This document shows, in pieces, positions 34,495 to 43,756 of a stretch of DNA of 64,000 nt (the stretch's first letter is position 1; the number at the start of each line of letters is the position of its first letter). The stretch is taken from positions 128,648 through 192,647 of the forward strand of contig JAAOYA010000008.1 in NCBI GenBank assembly GCA_018221105.1, given 5' to 3'. The translations under genes were made by a program, and so were the position numbers. Under the pieces are notes generated by a model. It was given only the letters and a program-made list of their open reading frames with translations. It did not search any database and was not told where the DNA came from. This DNA comes from Candidatus Woesearchaeota archaeon (GTDB lineage Archaea > Nanobdellota > Nanobdellia > Woesearchaeales > JAAOYA01).

Positions 34495-37400
34495 TTTATT
34501 TCTGCATAAAACGCTACTGTTTGAGTGTTAGGCCCTAAATATAATCGTAAGTTTGCAGGTATTTTAAACTCGAAATCATAATTTCCATATTGTCCTGTTG
34601 TATTAACATTTATTTCAGTTACAAATACCAAATCTTGTGTATTGTTGTACTGCACTCCCCCGTCACCATAATCCCATAGTATTCCTGTAACAAAATTATT
34701 GTTTATTGTACTGTTAACTATTGAAACATTTGTTATTGGATTGTTGAAAACTTCAAAAGTTTTGATATCTCGTGGTGCAAAGTTTTGAGTGTATGATGCG
34801 TTAATGCTATCACTAAAATTACTCATTAGTATTGCCTCATCGATTTCTTGCCAGTCATCAACTGCAAAGTTTTGAGTTGTACTAACCCCTATGGCTTGTA
34901 GGCTAGGCCAGTTTATTGAGCTGTCATAGTCTGTTGCATACAAGTTATCACCTGTACTGTTTAACTTGTTCCAAGCAAAAACAGAATTGTAATCTTGATC
35001 GCCAATTACTAACTCTCCACTGATATTACCTGCTACTAAATGATAACCCGCTATTGTCACTATAATTGACGCGTTATTATCTGACTCGTTAACCTCTCCA
35101 ATAGCATTTAATGGGTCTACTAAAACCCATATTGTGTTGCTGCCAATTTTTACCGTCCAATTAACACTTGTGTTGATTGTTTGAGTGCTTGTAATATTAA
35201 AGTATTGGTCGCTGCCTATTTGGTTTGGCGCTACAATAGCGTTTTCGTAAAATCTTACTAGAACGTTTTGCGCATCACTACCACCAGCATTTGTAATATT
35301 TGCGTAAAGCGTGACATTTTGACCTTCTTGAGAAAGTGTTTGATTAAACCATAGCATTGAATTATTGATGTAAAGGTTCGGGTTTGGAACACTAAAATTG
35401 TAAGTATTACTAGTGTTAGTGTTTCCAGCAATATCTGTACATGTGACGTTCCAATAGTGCAGTCCTGTATCAACGATTAATGTTTTATTCCAATAACTGT
35501 TGTTTGTTAAGTTCATAGTCTGATTTATGCTACCATCGAATGTTAAATAACAAGTCAAATTTGTTGCAAGGTTATCAGTAGCAGTAAAATTGAACAGTAC
35601 ACTTTTGTTAAAAGTTACATTACCATTTAGTGGTGTTGTCAAGTTAATGTTTGGCGGTGTCCAATCAGTGTAAAACCATCGAATTGGTGGCTGATAATAA
35701 TTATTGTATGTTCCATTATCATAACAGCCTACTGTCCAATTAAAAATCCCTTGATTAAAACCTGTTACACTAAAATTATCAATTCCTGTAATATTTTCAT
35801 CATAAGCAGTGTCATTTAATGCATCATTGATTATTAGAGAACAATTGCCAAAACCATCATTGTCACTTGCATTGTAGAAAAATGTCACGCTACTGTCATT
35901 GTACCAGTCATCATCTGGCGCTCCAAGAGTGACTGTTGGAGTAATATTTACTGTAAAACTACGAGTGTCACTAGTATTATAATTTGTTGCATTATCAACA
36001 CAAGTCACGTTCCAATAATGCACTTCATCACCAAAACCATTTAATGTTGTGTTATAATAAGTGTTATTTGCTATTGGAACATTTTCTGCTCGCACAATAT
36101 TGTCAACTGTTAAGTTACAACTCAAATAATCATCAAAATCATCAGTCACACTAAAATTAAACAATACACTATCAACAGTAAAGTTATCGCCGTTAACTGG
36201 TGTTACTAAGTTAATAGTTGGTTCTATAACATCAACGTAAAACCATTGTACTGGCGGCTGATAATAATTATTGTCAACATCATAACAACCAACAGTCCAA
36301 TTATAATATCCGCTTGCAAGGTTTTCAAAAGTGTAATAGTTCGGCAATCCCTGGTTGATAGTTGAAGTATTATAGTCTAAATTATCGTTTAAGTACATTG
36401 AACAATTACGAATAAAAAATGGGTCATAAGGAGTGTATGTAATGCTTACATTTCCAGTGTTGTTCCAATGATTGTTTGGTGGATAATCAAGGCTGACATT
36501 TGGCGGTGCGTAAATAGTAAAATTGTATGTAAAACTTGTGCCGTTAACGCCTGCTAAATCCCAACAAGTTACATTCCACACAAATTGTCCGTCATGGTAT
36601 AATTTTGTAATGTTTTGCTCTGTATCATTAAATGTTATAATGTTGTAAGGTGTTTCAACATATGCTCCTCCACCATCATCTATTGTTAAGTTACAAGTGC
36701 CGTTTGGTGCCATGTTATCAATAAAAGTCCAGTTCAAATCAACATAATTATCATACCACATGCTATCATTGGAAGGGTTTGTCAAATTGACTGTTGGCAG
36801 TGTCCAATCAATGTTTAAATTCCAAACTTCACTATAGCCTGTCACATTACCATTATCAGTGCAGCTAACACTCCAATTGTAAAATTCTTCTTGAGCAAAT
36901 ACTATATCAAAACTGTTAAAGTCTTTGTTTGCAGGTGTGCTATTTGAATCATTATACAAGTCATCAATGTATAATGTGCAATTTTGCAATGGATCATTAG
37001 CATCTACATAATAGTAAAGTGTTTGGTCAAGATAATAATCCCAAAATTCTGGTGGCGGGCTGTCAAGATTTACTGTTGGCGGCACTGTTATGTTAAACCA
37101 GTAAGTATCACTTATGTTAAAGTTTCCAGCGTCATCAATACAAGTCACACTCCAGTTATATTCGCCGTTAGTAAAGTTTCCAACTGTCCAATTAGTTGGC
37201 ACTCCATCAGGGCTAGCAATGTCTGTTTTGTTAACAATATCATTGATTGTTAAGTTACAATAAGGTGTCAGGTCTTGATCATCATCAGCTGTCCAGTTAA
37301 AGTTCACATATGAAAAGTTTACTACATTAAACGGTCCTGGAAAGTTAAGTTGCACATTAGGTTTTTGCATGTCAACATAAAATAACCGCAGCCCCGAAGA

Positions 37401-40400
37401 ACCAATACTACTATGAGTTCCATTGTCAGTACAATTAACCTGCCAAGTGTGACTTCCAGCGCCAATATAGTTAATAGTCCAACTTGTCAGTCCACCATTT
37501 GTTATATTGGCTGATGGCAAAGTATCATTAATAACTCCATCAATTATTAAATCACAACTGCTAAAACCATCATTATCTGTTGGCGTAAAAGTAAAAGTCA
37601 CGTTTTCTTGACGGTAAGCGTTTGGTGGTGGATTATTAAGCGCTACTGTTGGAGCTTGACTAACATTAAACCATGGTATTAAACTTGTGTTAGTATTGCC
37701 TGCAAAATCAACACATGTAGCATTCCAGTAATGCACTCCGTCACTGATTCCTGGCTCTGCAAAGTTAGTGTTCGCACCGTTGTTTGCATTAACATTTGTC
37801 AAGTATTGACCATCAAGCGTTATATTACAATTAATTATTGGTGCGAGATTATCTGTTGCGTTTATTGTAAAACTAACATCTCCGCTTGCAAGTTGTGATT
37901 CATTAGCAGGATTTACTAAACGAGCATTAGGCTGGGTCGTGTCAATGTATAATGTTCTAACAGTATCACTGTCATATAATCCTCCACCATCATAACATTC
38001 AACAGTCCAATTATACTGGTTATCACCAAGTGTTACACTAAAATTATTAATGTCATTGTTAGTGACATTATCACCAAAAGTAGTGTTATAAATTGAGCCA
38101 TTGATTAAAAGCGAACAATTTTGTGCTCCGTTATTATCACTGAAATTGTAATATAAAAATAGCGTGCTTTCATTGCTCCAAAAAGGGTCAGACGGATTAT
38201 ACAAGGTCACTATTGGTGGGGTGTTACTGACATTAAACCACCAAGTTGAAGTACTGTTTAAATTATTAGCTTCATCCCAACAGTTAAGGCTCCAATTATG
38301 CAATCCTTCACTAAATCCTGCAACTGTACGATTGTAAGGGTTGCCTGTTGGCACTGTCAAACCACTAGCATTGATTGAACCATCAACATATAAGTCACAC
38401 GAAGAATTAACTGCCATGTTGTCTTGTACTGTCCAATTAAAATTAATCCAGTTAAAACTAATATTCTCATCAGGCCCTGGATAATATCGCGTAACATTAG
38501 GAGGTGCAGTGTCAACGTACACTAACCATGATCCGTCATTTGCAGCACCCTCATAAAATCCGGTGTCAGTACAATTAACAGTCCAATTGTACCAACCATT
38601 AGAAAATCCTAAAGCTGTAAGATTATTGCTGCCACCATTATTTAACTCTGAAGTATTTTTTGAAGTATTAAAAGTATTATTGATATACAATGAACAATTA
38701 TTTAGTCCTGAAGCGTCATATGCATCAAAGTAAAAAGTAATGTTTGTTGTGTTAATCCAACCAGTATTTGGTGGTGCTGTTAAGTTAATGTCAGGTGCCG
38801 CAGCATCAGTTACTATTACTTGTTGTAATTGTGGTGCTAAATAATTTTCAAATCTTGAGCTTGCATAACATCGAATGTTATTTGTTGAGCCAGTACTGCC
38901 ATTCATTAGTATTGTAGCTAACGCACCACCAGTGAAATTTCCAATTAGTGCTGGATTAACTTCTCCGCCAGCAAGCACTAAATTACCAGAGGTCGTAATG
39001 TTTTGCCAAGCTGTAACCGAAGTATTGTATTGTGCGTAAATGTAAGTGTTAATACAATAGCCAAGAGTGCATGTCACGTTACAAGTGAAATTAAAAGTCT
39101 CGCCTTGTTGTACTATTACTGTATCGTTTGGTTGTGTCATATTAGCGCTTAAAGTTCCAAGCATGTAAAAATTGCTAAAATTCATCCAAGAATCAGCGTG
39201 ATCAAAAGCATGAGTAAAATCTCTTGTTTGTGATGCGTGAGTGTTTGAGATGTTTGAAAATAAAACAAGCTTTTCTGAACTTCCAATAGTAACATCACTA
39301 GAAAAAGTACAAATTTCTTCAACGTAAGTGTCATCACCTGGAACCGCGCTAGTGTCACTAGCAAAGCAATAATCTGTTCTTGCACCACTATCTGATTCTG
39401 TTAAAAAAGTCCAGTCGGTAAAAAGATTTGCTTCTGCTAGTGTAAAATAACTTCTAAAAGTTACTGTTGAACCAGAAGGTATAAATGCTCCGTTATTGCC
39501 AATGTACGGGCTTGTAGCATTTACTAAATCAACAGTTGTTCCTGATAGTAAACTGTTGTTTACTGTGTTTTGTGTTCCATCAGTTTGATTTGCTAGCGCA
39601 ATATTAGCAATTGTATAATTATAATTTATGGCCCCAGTTTCATACCATAAACCTCCCCATAATATTATTGGTGCTTGAACTGTAAGATTACGAGTTACTG
39701 AAACATTACTATTACTTGCAATATCATAGCATTCTACATACCAGTTATAAGCACCATTTGATAGCGCGTAATTAAAAGTTGTTGGAGTATCTTGTGAAAC
39801 ATCAGTCGCAGTATCTGCGTATGACCCGTTAATATATAATGAACAATTTGTTAGTGGTTGTCCAGAATTATCACTAGCATTAAAAATAAAATCTACTACA
39901 CTAGAACTCGTCCAAGTATCGCTCTCATTAGGAGTCATCAAGTTAATATTCGGGTCTTGACGGTCAAGCGTAAAAGTATAATTTGCTGGAGCCCACGAAC
40001 TACTACTATCTGTTGAATTGCACCATACATTCCAACTATATGTTCCATCAGCACTAATAGTATCATTCAAGTAAGTTGGCGTGTTATTTTGTGGACTAGT
40101 ATTAGTGTTTTTTTCGCTCCAACCACCATCATCATTGTACAATCCACAATAATCTAATGTTGAAGCAGTAAGAGATGTAAAATTAAAAAACATATTAGGG
40201 TTATTTGTGTAATCATTGTTTTCTGGCCAGTTAAGAACTACCGAAGTAGCTCCTTGTCCTGTAAAATTCCATGTTACTTCAACATTGTCGAGGGTTATTT
40301 GCGTTGTCAGATACTTTACTGAGCGTCCACTTGTTGAAAAATCAACAATTGATGCTACACGAGTGTACCAAGTACAATTGTCAGGCCAGTTACCACAGTC

Positions 40401-41873
40401 AAGCCAAGTAAAACTGGTGTTGCCTGTATCATTCAAATTACTTTGAGTCCAACTAACTGTTGTTGAAGTAGTACTCGTTGATAAGCCAACACGCAACTCG
40501 TTACTATTAAGATATGTTTGATCATGATCAAAATGCCCACGATGATCAGCACTATTGACAGTAACCCCTCCGTCAGGGGTTATTGTTATTGTAGCATTAA
40601 AAATTATCTCAAAAAGGTAACCATCTTGTGCTCCTGGCGGGACATCAACTGTTATCGGACAATAAGTGTTGCAAGTTGCTTGGCCAGGATTATCTTTTAT
40701 TGCTGAATCTGTACCAGAACAATTACAACCTGAAGAAATAACTTGAGTGTACAAAGGATCTAATCTTGTAAAATTGAAAGTATAAACTTGTCCTATAACC
40801 AAATCCATTATTTTTGTTTGGTTGCCATAACAACTTTGTGTTGTAAAATTATAATCTGTACACTTATATAATTCTTCGCCTTGTGCAGTGAAAGTCACTG
40901 TCGCTGTTTGAAAATCTATGCGCGTTGGATCTATTGCAAAGGCTCTGGTGTTGACCTTACCATAAATTTTGTTTTTGTAAAGCGGTACTTCTTCAAATCC
41001 AAGGCTTTCATTTTGATTATAAGCAATGTTTTTGAATTCTATAAGCTCAATATTGTGCGATGGATTAAAATAGTATAATTTTGATTCAGTAGTGTTTTCT
41101 AATAGCACAACATTTTCTTCTCTAAACTCTGAAAGACTATTCATTATTTTTAATTGTTTGTTGCTGGAACTTTCTAATTGTAAAATGTCAGATTGTCTAA
41201 TTGTCACACTTCGACGGTCATTAGTTTGGCCATTATCAGCGTAATTATTGTTTTGCGAGCGTTGTACTACACTAAAAGTTAAAGTATTAATTAAATTGCC
41301 AAAAGCATCATATAAGTAAATAGTATAATTTCCAACTCTTGTTGGTCTGAATAATAGTTCTGTATCAACTCCTTGATAGCTTGTCCTAAAACCATTTGTT
41401 TCAATTACTAAATTATAGTTTTGTGTGTTGTTAGTGTTGACAATTATTTGTATTAGTTCATCATCATAAAAATTTCTTTTGTTCAAAAATAATAATTGTT
41501 CATTTGCACCGTTGTTGTTCGGTTGATTATTGTGAGTTACTACGAAACTTTCTTGTTCATACACACTACTATTTGTTGTATCAACAAGTCTTACCGTATA
41601 AGAACCAAGGTTATTTGCGGAAAATAATATTCTGTCAAGCAATTCTCCTTGATAAGTGTATCTTCGACCTTGAGAATCAATAATAAGGTTTGCAGAATTG
41701 AGTCCTAATAGTGTTTTGTTAACATCAATAATTACTGTTTCACCAACCGCAAAATCGTGCTTGTTTAATTCTAAATAGTTTGCACTTACAAAAACACTTA
41801 AGCTTATCAAAAAGCTCAGTACTACTATGCTTGCCGCTTTCGCGCGGCTTTGTTTGTCTTTCGCGACCGACAT
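34491..41873 (-). CDS. Giant surface protein (2460 aa) with Ig-repeat array
   Basis: The largest gene of the window. Signal peptide (AASIVVLSFLISLSVFVSA), two N-terminal beta domains, the region shared with the other giant (RAFAIDPTRIDFQTATVTF, MDLVIGQVYTFNFT), a central beta region, twelve consecutive ~95-residue Ig-like repeats (~1020-2160), a CARDB-like domain (~2165-2265) and the C-terminal module (~2273-2460: AGNISGELVIGD, NLYATDYDSSINW, GILWDYGDGG, YDFEFKIP). Each repeat has a Cys pair in the pattern NCSLxI then WxVxCxD, fitting one disulfide per domain. No membrane anchor. Dense in N-x-S/T sequons, so probably heavily glycosylated. Likely a long rod on the cell surface; adhesin, stalk or S-layer-linked fibre are all possible. 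Confidence 0.8.
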   Translation of the reverse strand: MSVAKDKQSRAKAASIVVLSFLISLSVFVSANYLELNKHDFAVGETVIIDVNKTLLGLNSANLIIDSQGRRYTYQGELLDRILFSANNLGSYTVRLVDTTNSSVYEQESFVVTHNNQPNNNGANEQLLFLNKRNFYDDELIQIIVNTNNTQNYNLVIETNGFRTSYQGVDTELLFRPTRVGNYTIYLYDAFGNLINTLTFSVVQRSQNNNYADNGQTNDRRSVTIRQSDILQLESSSNKQLKIMNSLSEFREENVVLLENTTESKLYYFNPSHNIELIEFKNIAYNQNESLGFEEVPLYKNKIYGKVNTRAFAIDPTRIDFQTATVTFTAQGEELYKCTDYNFTTQSCYGNQTKIMDLVIGQVYTFNFTRLDPLYTQVISSGCNCSGTDSAIKDNPGQATCNTYCPITVDVPPGAQDGYLFEIIFNATITITPDGGVTVNSADHRGHFDHDQTYLNSNELRVGLSTSTTSTTVSWTQSNLNDTGNTSFTWLDCGNWPDNCTWYTRVASIVDFSTSGRSVKYLTTQITLDNVEVTWNFTGQGATSVVLNWPENNDYTNNPNMFFNFTSLTASTLDYCGLYNDDGGWSEKNTNTSPQNNTPTYLNDTISADGTYSWNVWCNSTDSSSSWAPANYTFTLDRQDPNINLMTPNESDTWTSSSVVDFIFNASDNSGQPLTNCSLYINGSYADTATDVSQDTPTTFNYALSNGAYNWYVECYDIASNSNVSVTRNLTVQAPIILWGGLWYETGAINYNYTIANIALANQTDGTQNTVNNSLLSGTTVDLVNATSPYIGNNGAFIPSGSTVTFRSYFTLAEANLFTDWTFLTESDSGARTDYCFASDTSAVPGDDTYVEEICTFSSDVTIGSSEKLVLFSNISNTHASQTRDFTHAFDHADSWMNFSNFYMLGTLSANMTQPNDTVIVQQGETFNFTCNVTCTLGYCINTYIYAQYNTSVTAWQNITTSGNLVLAGGEVNPALIGNFTGGALATILMNGSTGSTNNIRCYASSRFENYLAPQLQQVIVTDAAAPDINLTAPPNTGWINTTNITFYFDAYDASGLNNCSLYINNTFNTSKNTSELNNGGSNNLTALGFSNGWYNWTVNCTDTGFYEGAANDGSWLVYVDTAPPNVTRYYPGPDENISFNWINFNWTVQDNMAVNSSCDLYVDGSINASGLTVPTGNPYNRTVAGFSEGLHNWSLNCWDEANNLNSTSTWWFNVSNTPPIVTLYNPSDPFWSNESTLFLYYNFSDNNGAQNCSLLINGSIYNTTFGDNVTNNDINNFSVTLGDNQYNWTVECYDGGGLYDSDTVRTLYIDTTQPNARLVNPANESQLASGDVSFTINATDNLAPIINCNITLDGQYLTNVNANNGANTNFAEPGISDGVHYWNATCVDFAGNTNTSLIPWFNVSQAPTVALNNPPPNAYRQENVTFTFTPTDNDGFSSCDLIIDGVINDTLPSANITNGGLTSWTINYIGAGSHTWQVNCTDNGTHSSIGSSGLRLFYVDMQKPNVQLNFPGPFNVVNFSYVNFNWTADDDQDLTPYCNLTINDIVNKTDIASPDGVPTNWTVGNFTNGEYNWSVTCIDDAGNFNISDTYWFNITVPPTVNLDSPPPEFWDYYLDQTLYYYVDANDPLQNCTLYIDDLYNDSNSTPANKDFNSFDIVFAQEEFYNWSVSCTDNGNVTGYSEVWNLNIDWTLPTVNLTNPSNDSMWYDNYVDLNWTFIDNMAPNGTCNLTIDDGGGAYVETPYNIITFNDTEQNITKLYHDGQFVWNVTCWDLAGVNGTSFTYNFTIYAPPNVSLDYPPNNHWNNTGNVSITYTPYDPFFIRNCSMYLNDNLDYNTSTINQGLPNYYTFENLASGYYNWTVGCYDVDNNYYQPPVQWFYVDVIEPTINLVTPVNGDNFTVDSVLFNFSVTDDFDDYLSCNLTVDNIVRAENVPIANNTYYNTTLNGFGDEVHYWNVTCVDNATNYNTSDTRSFTVNITPTVTLGAPDDDWYNDSSVTFFYNASDNDGFGNCSLIINDALNDTAYDENITGIDNFSVTGFNQGIFNWTVGCYDNGTYNNYYQPPIRWFYTDWTPPNINLTTPLNGNVTFNKSVLFNFTATDNLATNLTCYLTFDGSINQTMNLTNNSYWNKTLIVDTGLHYWNVTCTDIAGNTNTSNTYNFSVPNPNLYINNSMLWFNQTLSQEGQNVTLYANITNAGGSDAQNVLVRFYENAIVAPNQIGSDQYFNITSTQTINTSVNWTVKIGSNTIWVLVDPLNAIGEVNESDNNASIIVTIAGYHLVAGNISGELVIGDQDYNSVFAWNKLNSTGDNLYATDYDSSINWPSLQAIGVSTTQNFAVDDWQEIDEAILMSNFSDSINASYTQNFAPRDIKTFEVFNNPITNVSIVNSTINNNFVTGILWDYGDGGVQYNNTQDLVFVTEINVNTTGQYGNYDFEFKIPANLRLYLGPNTQTVAFYAEIK
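34494..35055 (-). other. C-terminal surface module of the 2460-aa protein
   Basis: Approximate extent of the ~187-residue module homologous to the exported small proteins and to the end of the 1747-aa protein. The opening AGNISGELVIGD is very close to AGNVTGKLTLDD of exported protein 3, and it ends VAFYAEIK like the small proteins' YYFYVEL. Confidence 0.65.
35385..38815 (-). repeat. Twelve Ig-like repeats in alternating A/B order
   Basis: About 95 codons per unit. Units begin with PxVxLxxP, have a Trp or Phe strand, NCSL, a short loop, YNWTVxCxD and a closing aromatic strand. Two types alternate: A units end in a YVD or LYID strand, B units in WFNV or WFNI. Six A-B pairs of about 190 residues result. 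Confidence 0.7.
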
Positions 41874-41931
41874 GTTAAGCGTGAATTATTGAGTTGCTAA
41901 ATGATCAATTAGTTTGTAATTGTTCTTTGTA

Positions 41932-43044
41932 CTATTCTTTTTTATCTTCAGGTTTCTCTGCTTGATTTTCTTGACCTTCAGAATTTTTTCCTTCTTGGTT
42001 TTCTTCTTTGGTCTCTTGTGCTGGTTCTTCTTTGTTTTCGTCTAATGATTTATTCACAATATCGACAGATTCTTCTTTTTCTTTTTGGTCGTCTGTTACT
42101 TCTTTTGCACCGGATTGCTCTTCTTCGCCTTCTTCTTTTTTGCCTTTTAGTTTGTCAATCATTTTAGAGAGCAAATTCTTTTTTTCGCGCTTTTTAATAT
42201 TAAATTTTACATCAAATTTATCGCTTAATTGCTCTTGCAATTGATCGAACTTATCATCTAATTCTTTGTCTGTACGTTTTGCTTTTTTGTCAATAAGCTT
42301 TAAAATGTTAGTGGTGTGCTTTTCAAAATCATTAAATTTGTTAACTAAGCTAACAACTTCTTTTTTGTCACTTTTTTCATTAGCAGTTACTTTCATCTTG
42401 TCAAAATCATTTTGTATTCTTTGAAAACTCTTATTGAGATCTTTTAGTGAATCGTTAAACTTATCAAAATCACTAAATCGCTTGTTAAACTCTATAAATA
42501 TTGTTTCTACCTTGTCAGCATGACGGTCAACAGTTCCTTCAATTCGTTGCATGTTCAAAACTTCTTTTTTGATATCATCAGCAAGTTTTACTATTTGATC
42601 AATTCCCCTGAAAACGTTCATTTGATGACGCATTTTTTTTAGCTCTTCCATAATGTTTTTCATCATGGTCTCGTTTGATTCAATATTTGCATGTAACGCT
42701 TCAACTTTTCCTTCGCTTTTTCTGACTGCAATCATCAGTTTTTCTGGTTGGACACTACTAACAAGATCTGATGATTTTGTTGCTTTGACCTCTATACCAC
42801 CTACTGCCTTGTTAGTATCCATTATCATACCACGTAGCTCTCCAACTTGCTCTCCAATACGACTAAAGCGTTCACTATTAGCTTTTCGAATCTCGCCAAA
42901 ACTTTCTAGTTGAGCTTTTATTTTTGTCAGCTCAATGTCTAATTTTGGGTTTCCAGTGTCTGCTGATTCAGACTTTTTTTCTTCTTGTACAGTGCCATCA
43001 TCTTGCTCTTCTGACTCTTGTTCTTTCTTTTTTTTGCCAAACAT
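41932..43044 (-). CDS. Cytoplasmic coiled-coil protein
   Basis: A 370-residue, highly charged protein. The acidic N-terminus (~1-30) precedes a long coiled coil (~35-290) with regular heptads (KLDIELTKIKAQLESFGEI, LKDLNKSFQRIQNDFDKM), a basic patch KKREKKNLLSKMIDKLKGKK (~280-300) and an acidic, disordered Glu/Lys tail. No signal peptide or membrane segment. The heptad region recalls archaellum accessory FlaC/D/E-type coiled coils, but the other archaellum genes are absent, so this is only a resemblance. It lies 16 bp after the DUF5752 gene and 58 bp before the 2460-aa gene. It may be a cytoplasmic scaffold for the HerA-type ATPase. Confidence 0.7.
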   Translation of the reverse strand: MFGKKKKEQESEEQDDGTVQEEKKSESADTGNPKLDIELTKIKAQLESFGEIRKANSERFSRIGEQVGELRGMIMDTNKAVGGIEVKATKSSDLVSSVQPEKLMIAVRKSEGKVEALHANIESNETMMKNIMEELKKMRHQMNVFRGIDQIVKLADDIKKEVLNMQRIEGTVDRHADKVETIFIEFNKRFSDFDKFNDSLKDLNKSFQRIQNDFDKMKVTANEKSDKKEVVSLVNKFNDFEKHTTNILKLIDKKAKRTDKELDDKFDQLQEQLSDKFDVKFNIKKREKKNLLSKMIDKLKGKKEEGEEEQSGAKEVTDDQKEKEESVDIVNKSLDENKEEPAQETKEENQEGKNSEGQENQAEKPEDKKE

Positions 43045-43060
43045 TTTCTAGCCTCTTTTT

Positions 43061-43756
43061 TTATGAATCTAATTGTATGCTTTGTTTTTTTTCTTGCGGA
43101 CCAAGCTTTACCCCATCTAACAATTCTTTCTCATCTGCTTTTATGACTTCTTGTATTTCTTTTTCTAAATCATCAAGCAAAATTTTGACTTTTTGCCAGT
43201 CACCACGTTCTTGTGTTGCTTGAGCAATTTGCATTTTTGCTTGAACGTTCTGGCTCAAAAGTTGTGGAACCCACATATCATAGTCTTGCTTTCTTAAATT
43301 ACTCATTTTTTGTTTTATGCCCTCAAAACGATCGTTTAGTGCAAAACTATCAATCCCTCCACCAAAAGCTTGTTCTACTTCTTGAGCCATCTCTTGTATT
43401 CTTTTTTCTTTAGCGCTAAGCTCTTTTGCAGGCTCTTGAGTAGTTTTGGGAATTGTTGGTTGTAAAGATTCATCACCATTATTTATTTGAACCTTTACAT
43501 CACTGTCTTTTAAAATCTCTAGCAGTTCTTCACTATTTTTTGCGCTTTGCAACCGAGCATTCACTATATCCATCTTGAAAACATCCTTTAACCATTTTGC
43601 AAAATCATTTCTTTTGTGTGACAAATGATATTTCACGTTTTTTTCATCAGTTTTTTTCAAGTATTCAACTAGCTCTGTAATACTTTTAAGATTCTTTCCA
43701 TCGACTGTTTTGAAAAACAATCGTTCATCTTCTAAAACCATTTCTTGCGATGTCAT
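43061..43756 (-). CDS. DUF5752-domain protein
   Basis: A 231-residue cytoplasmic protein. Residues ~10-90 are a DUF5752-type helical domain (LFFKTVDGKNLKSITELVEYL, YHLSHKRNDFAKWLKDVF). The rest is helical: residues ~115-225 form a coiled-coil-like region (EKRIQEMAQEVEQAFGGG, KILLDDLEKEIQEVIKA). The same domain occurs twice at the C-terminus of the ATPase encoded directly upstream, whose stop overlaps this start by 4 bp. The two proteins could assemble through like-like domain contacts. Function of DUF5752 is not known to me. Confidence 0.75.
   Translation of the reverse strand: MTSQEMVLEDERLFFKTVDGKNLKSITELVEYLKKTDEKNVKYHLSHKRNDFAKWLKDVFKMDIVNARLQSAKNSEELLEILKDSDVKVQINNGDESLQPTIPKTTQEPAKELSAKEKRIQEMAQEVEQAFGGGIDSFALNDRFEGIKQKMSNLRKQDYDMWVPQLLSQNVQAKMQIAQATQERGDWQKVKILLDDLEKEIQEVIKADEKELLDGVKLGPQEKKQSIQLDS

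Noticed and set aside
35385-38815. DNA tandem repeat or CRISPR-like array
   Set aside because: The periodicity is at protein level (about 95 codons per unit); nucleotide copies are diverged and there are no conserved short repeats with spacers.
36984-40706. Plus-strand open frames inside the giant genes
   Set aside because: They are antisense shadows with no start signal or recognisable domain; the minus strand carries continuous domain structure.
41932-43044. Archaellum-like FlaC/D/E protein, suggesting an archaellum operon with the KaiC as FlaH
   Set aside because: No archaellin with class III signal, no FlaI-type ATPase and no FlaJ-type platform is present; long coiled coils are common and the resemblance is generic.
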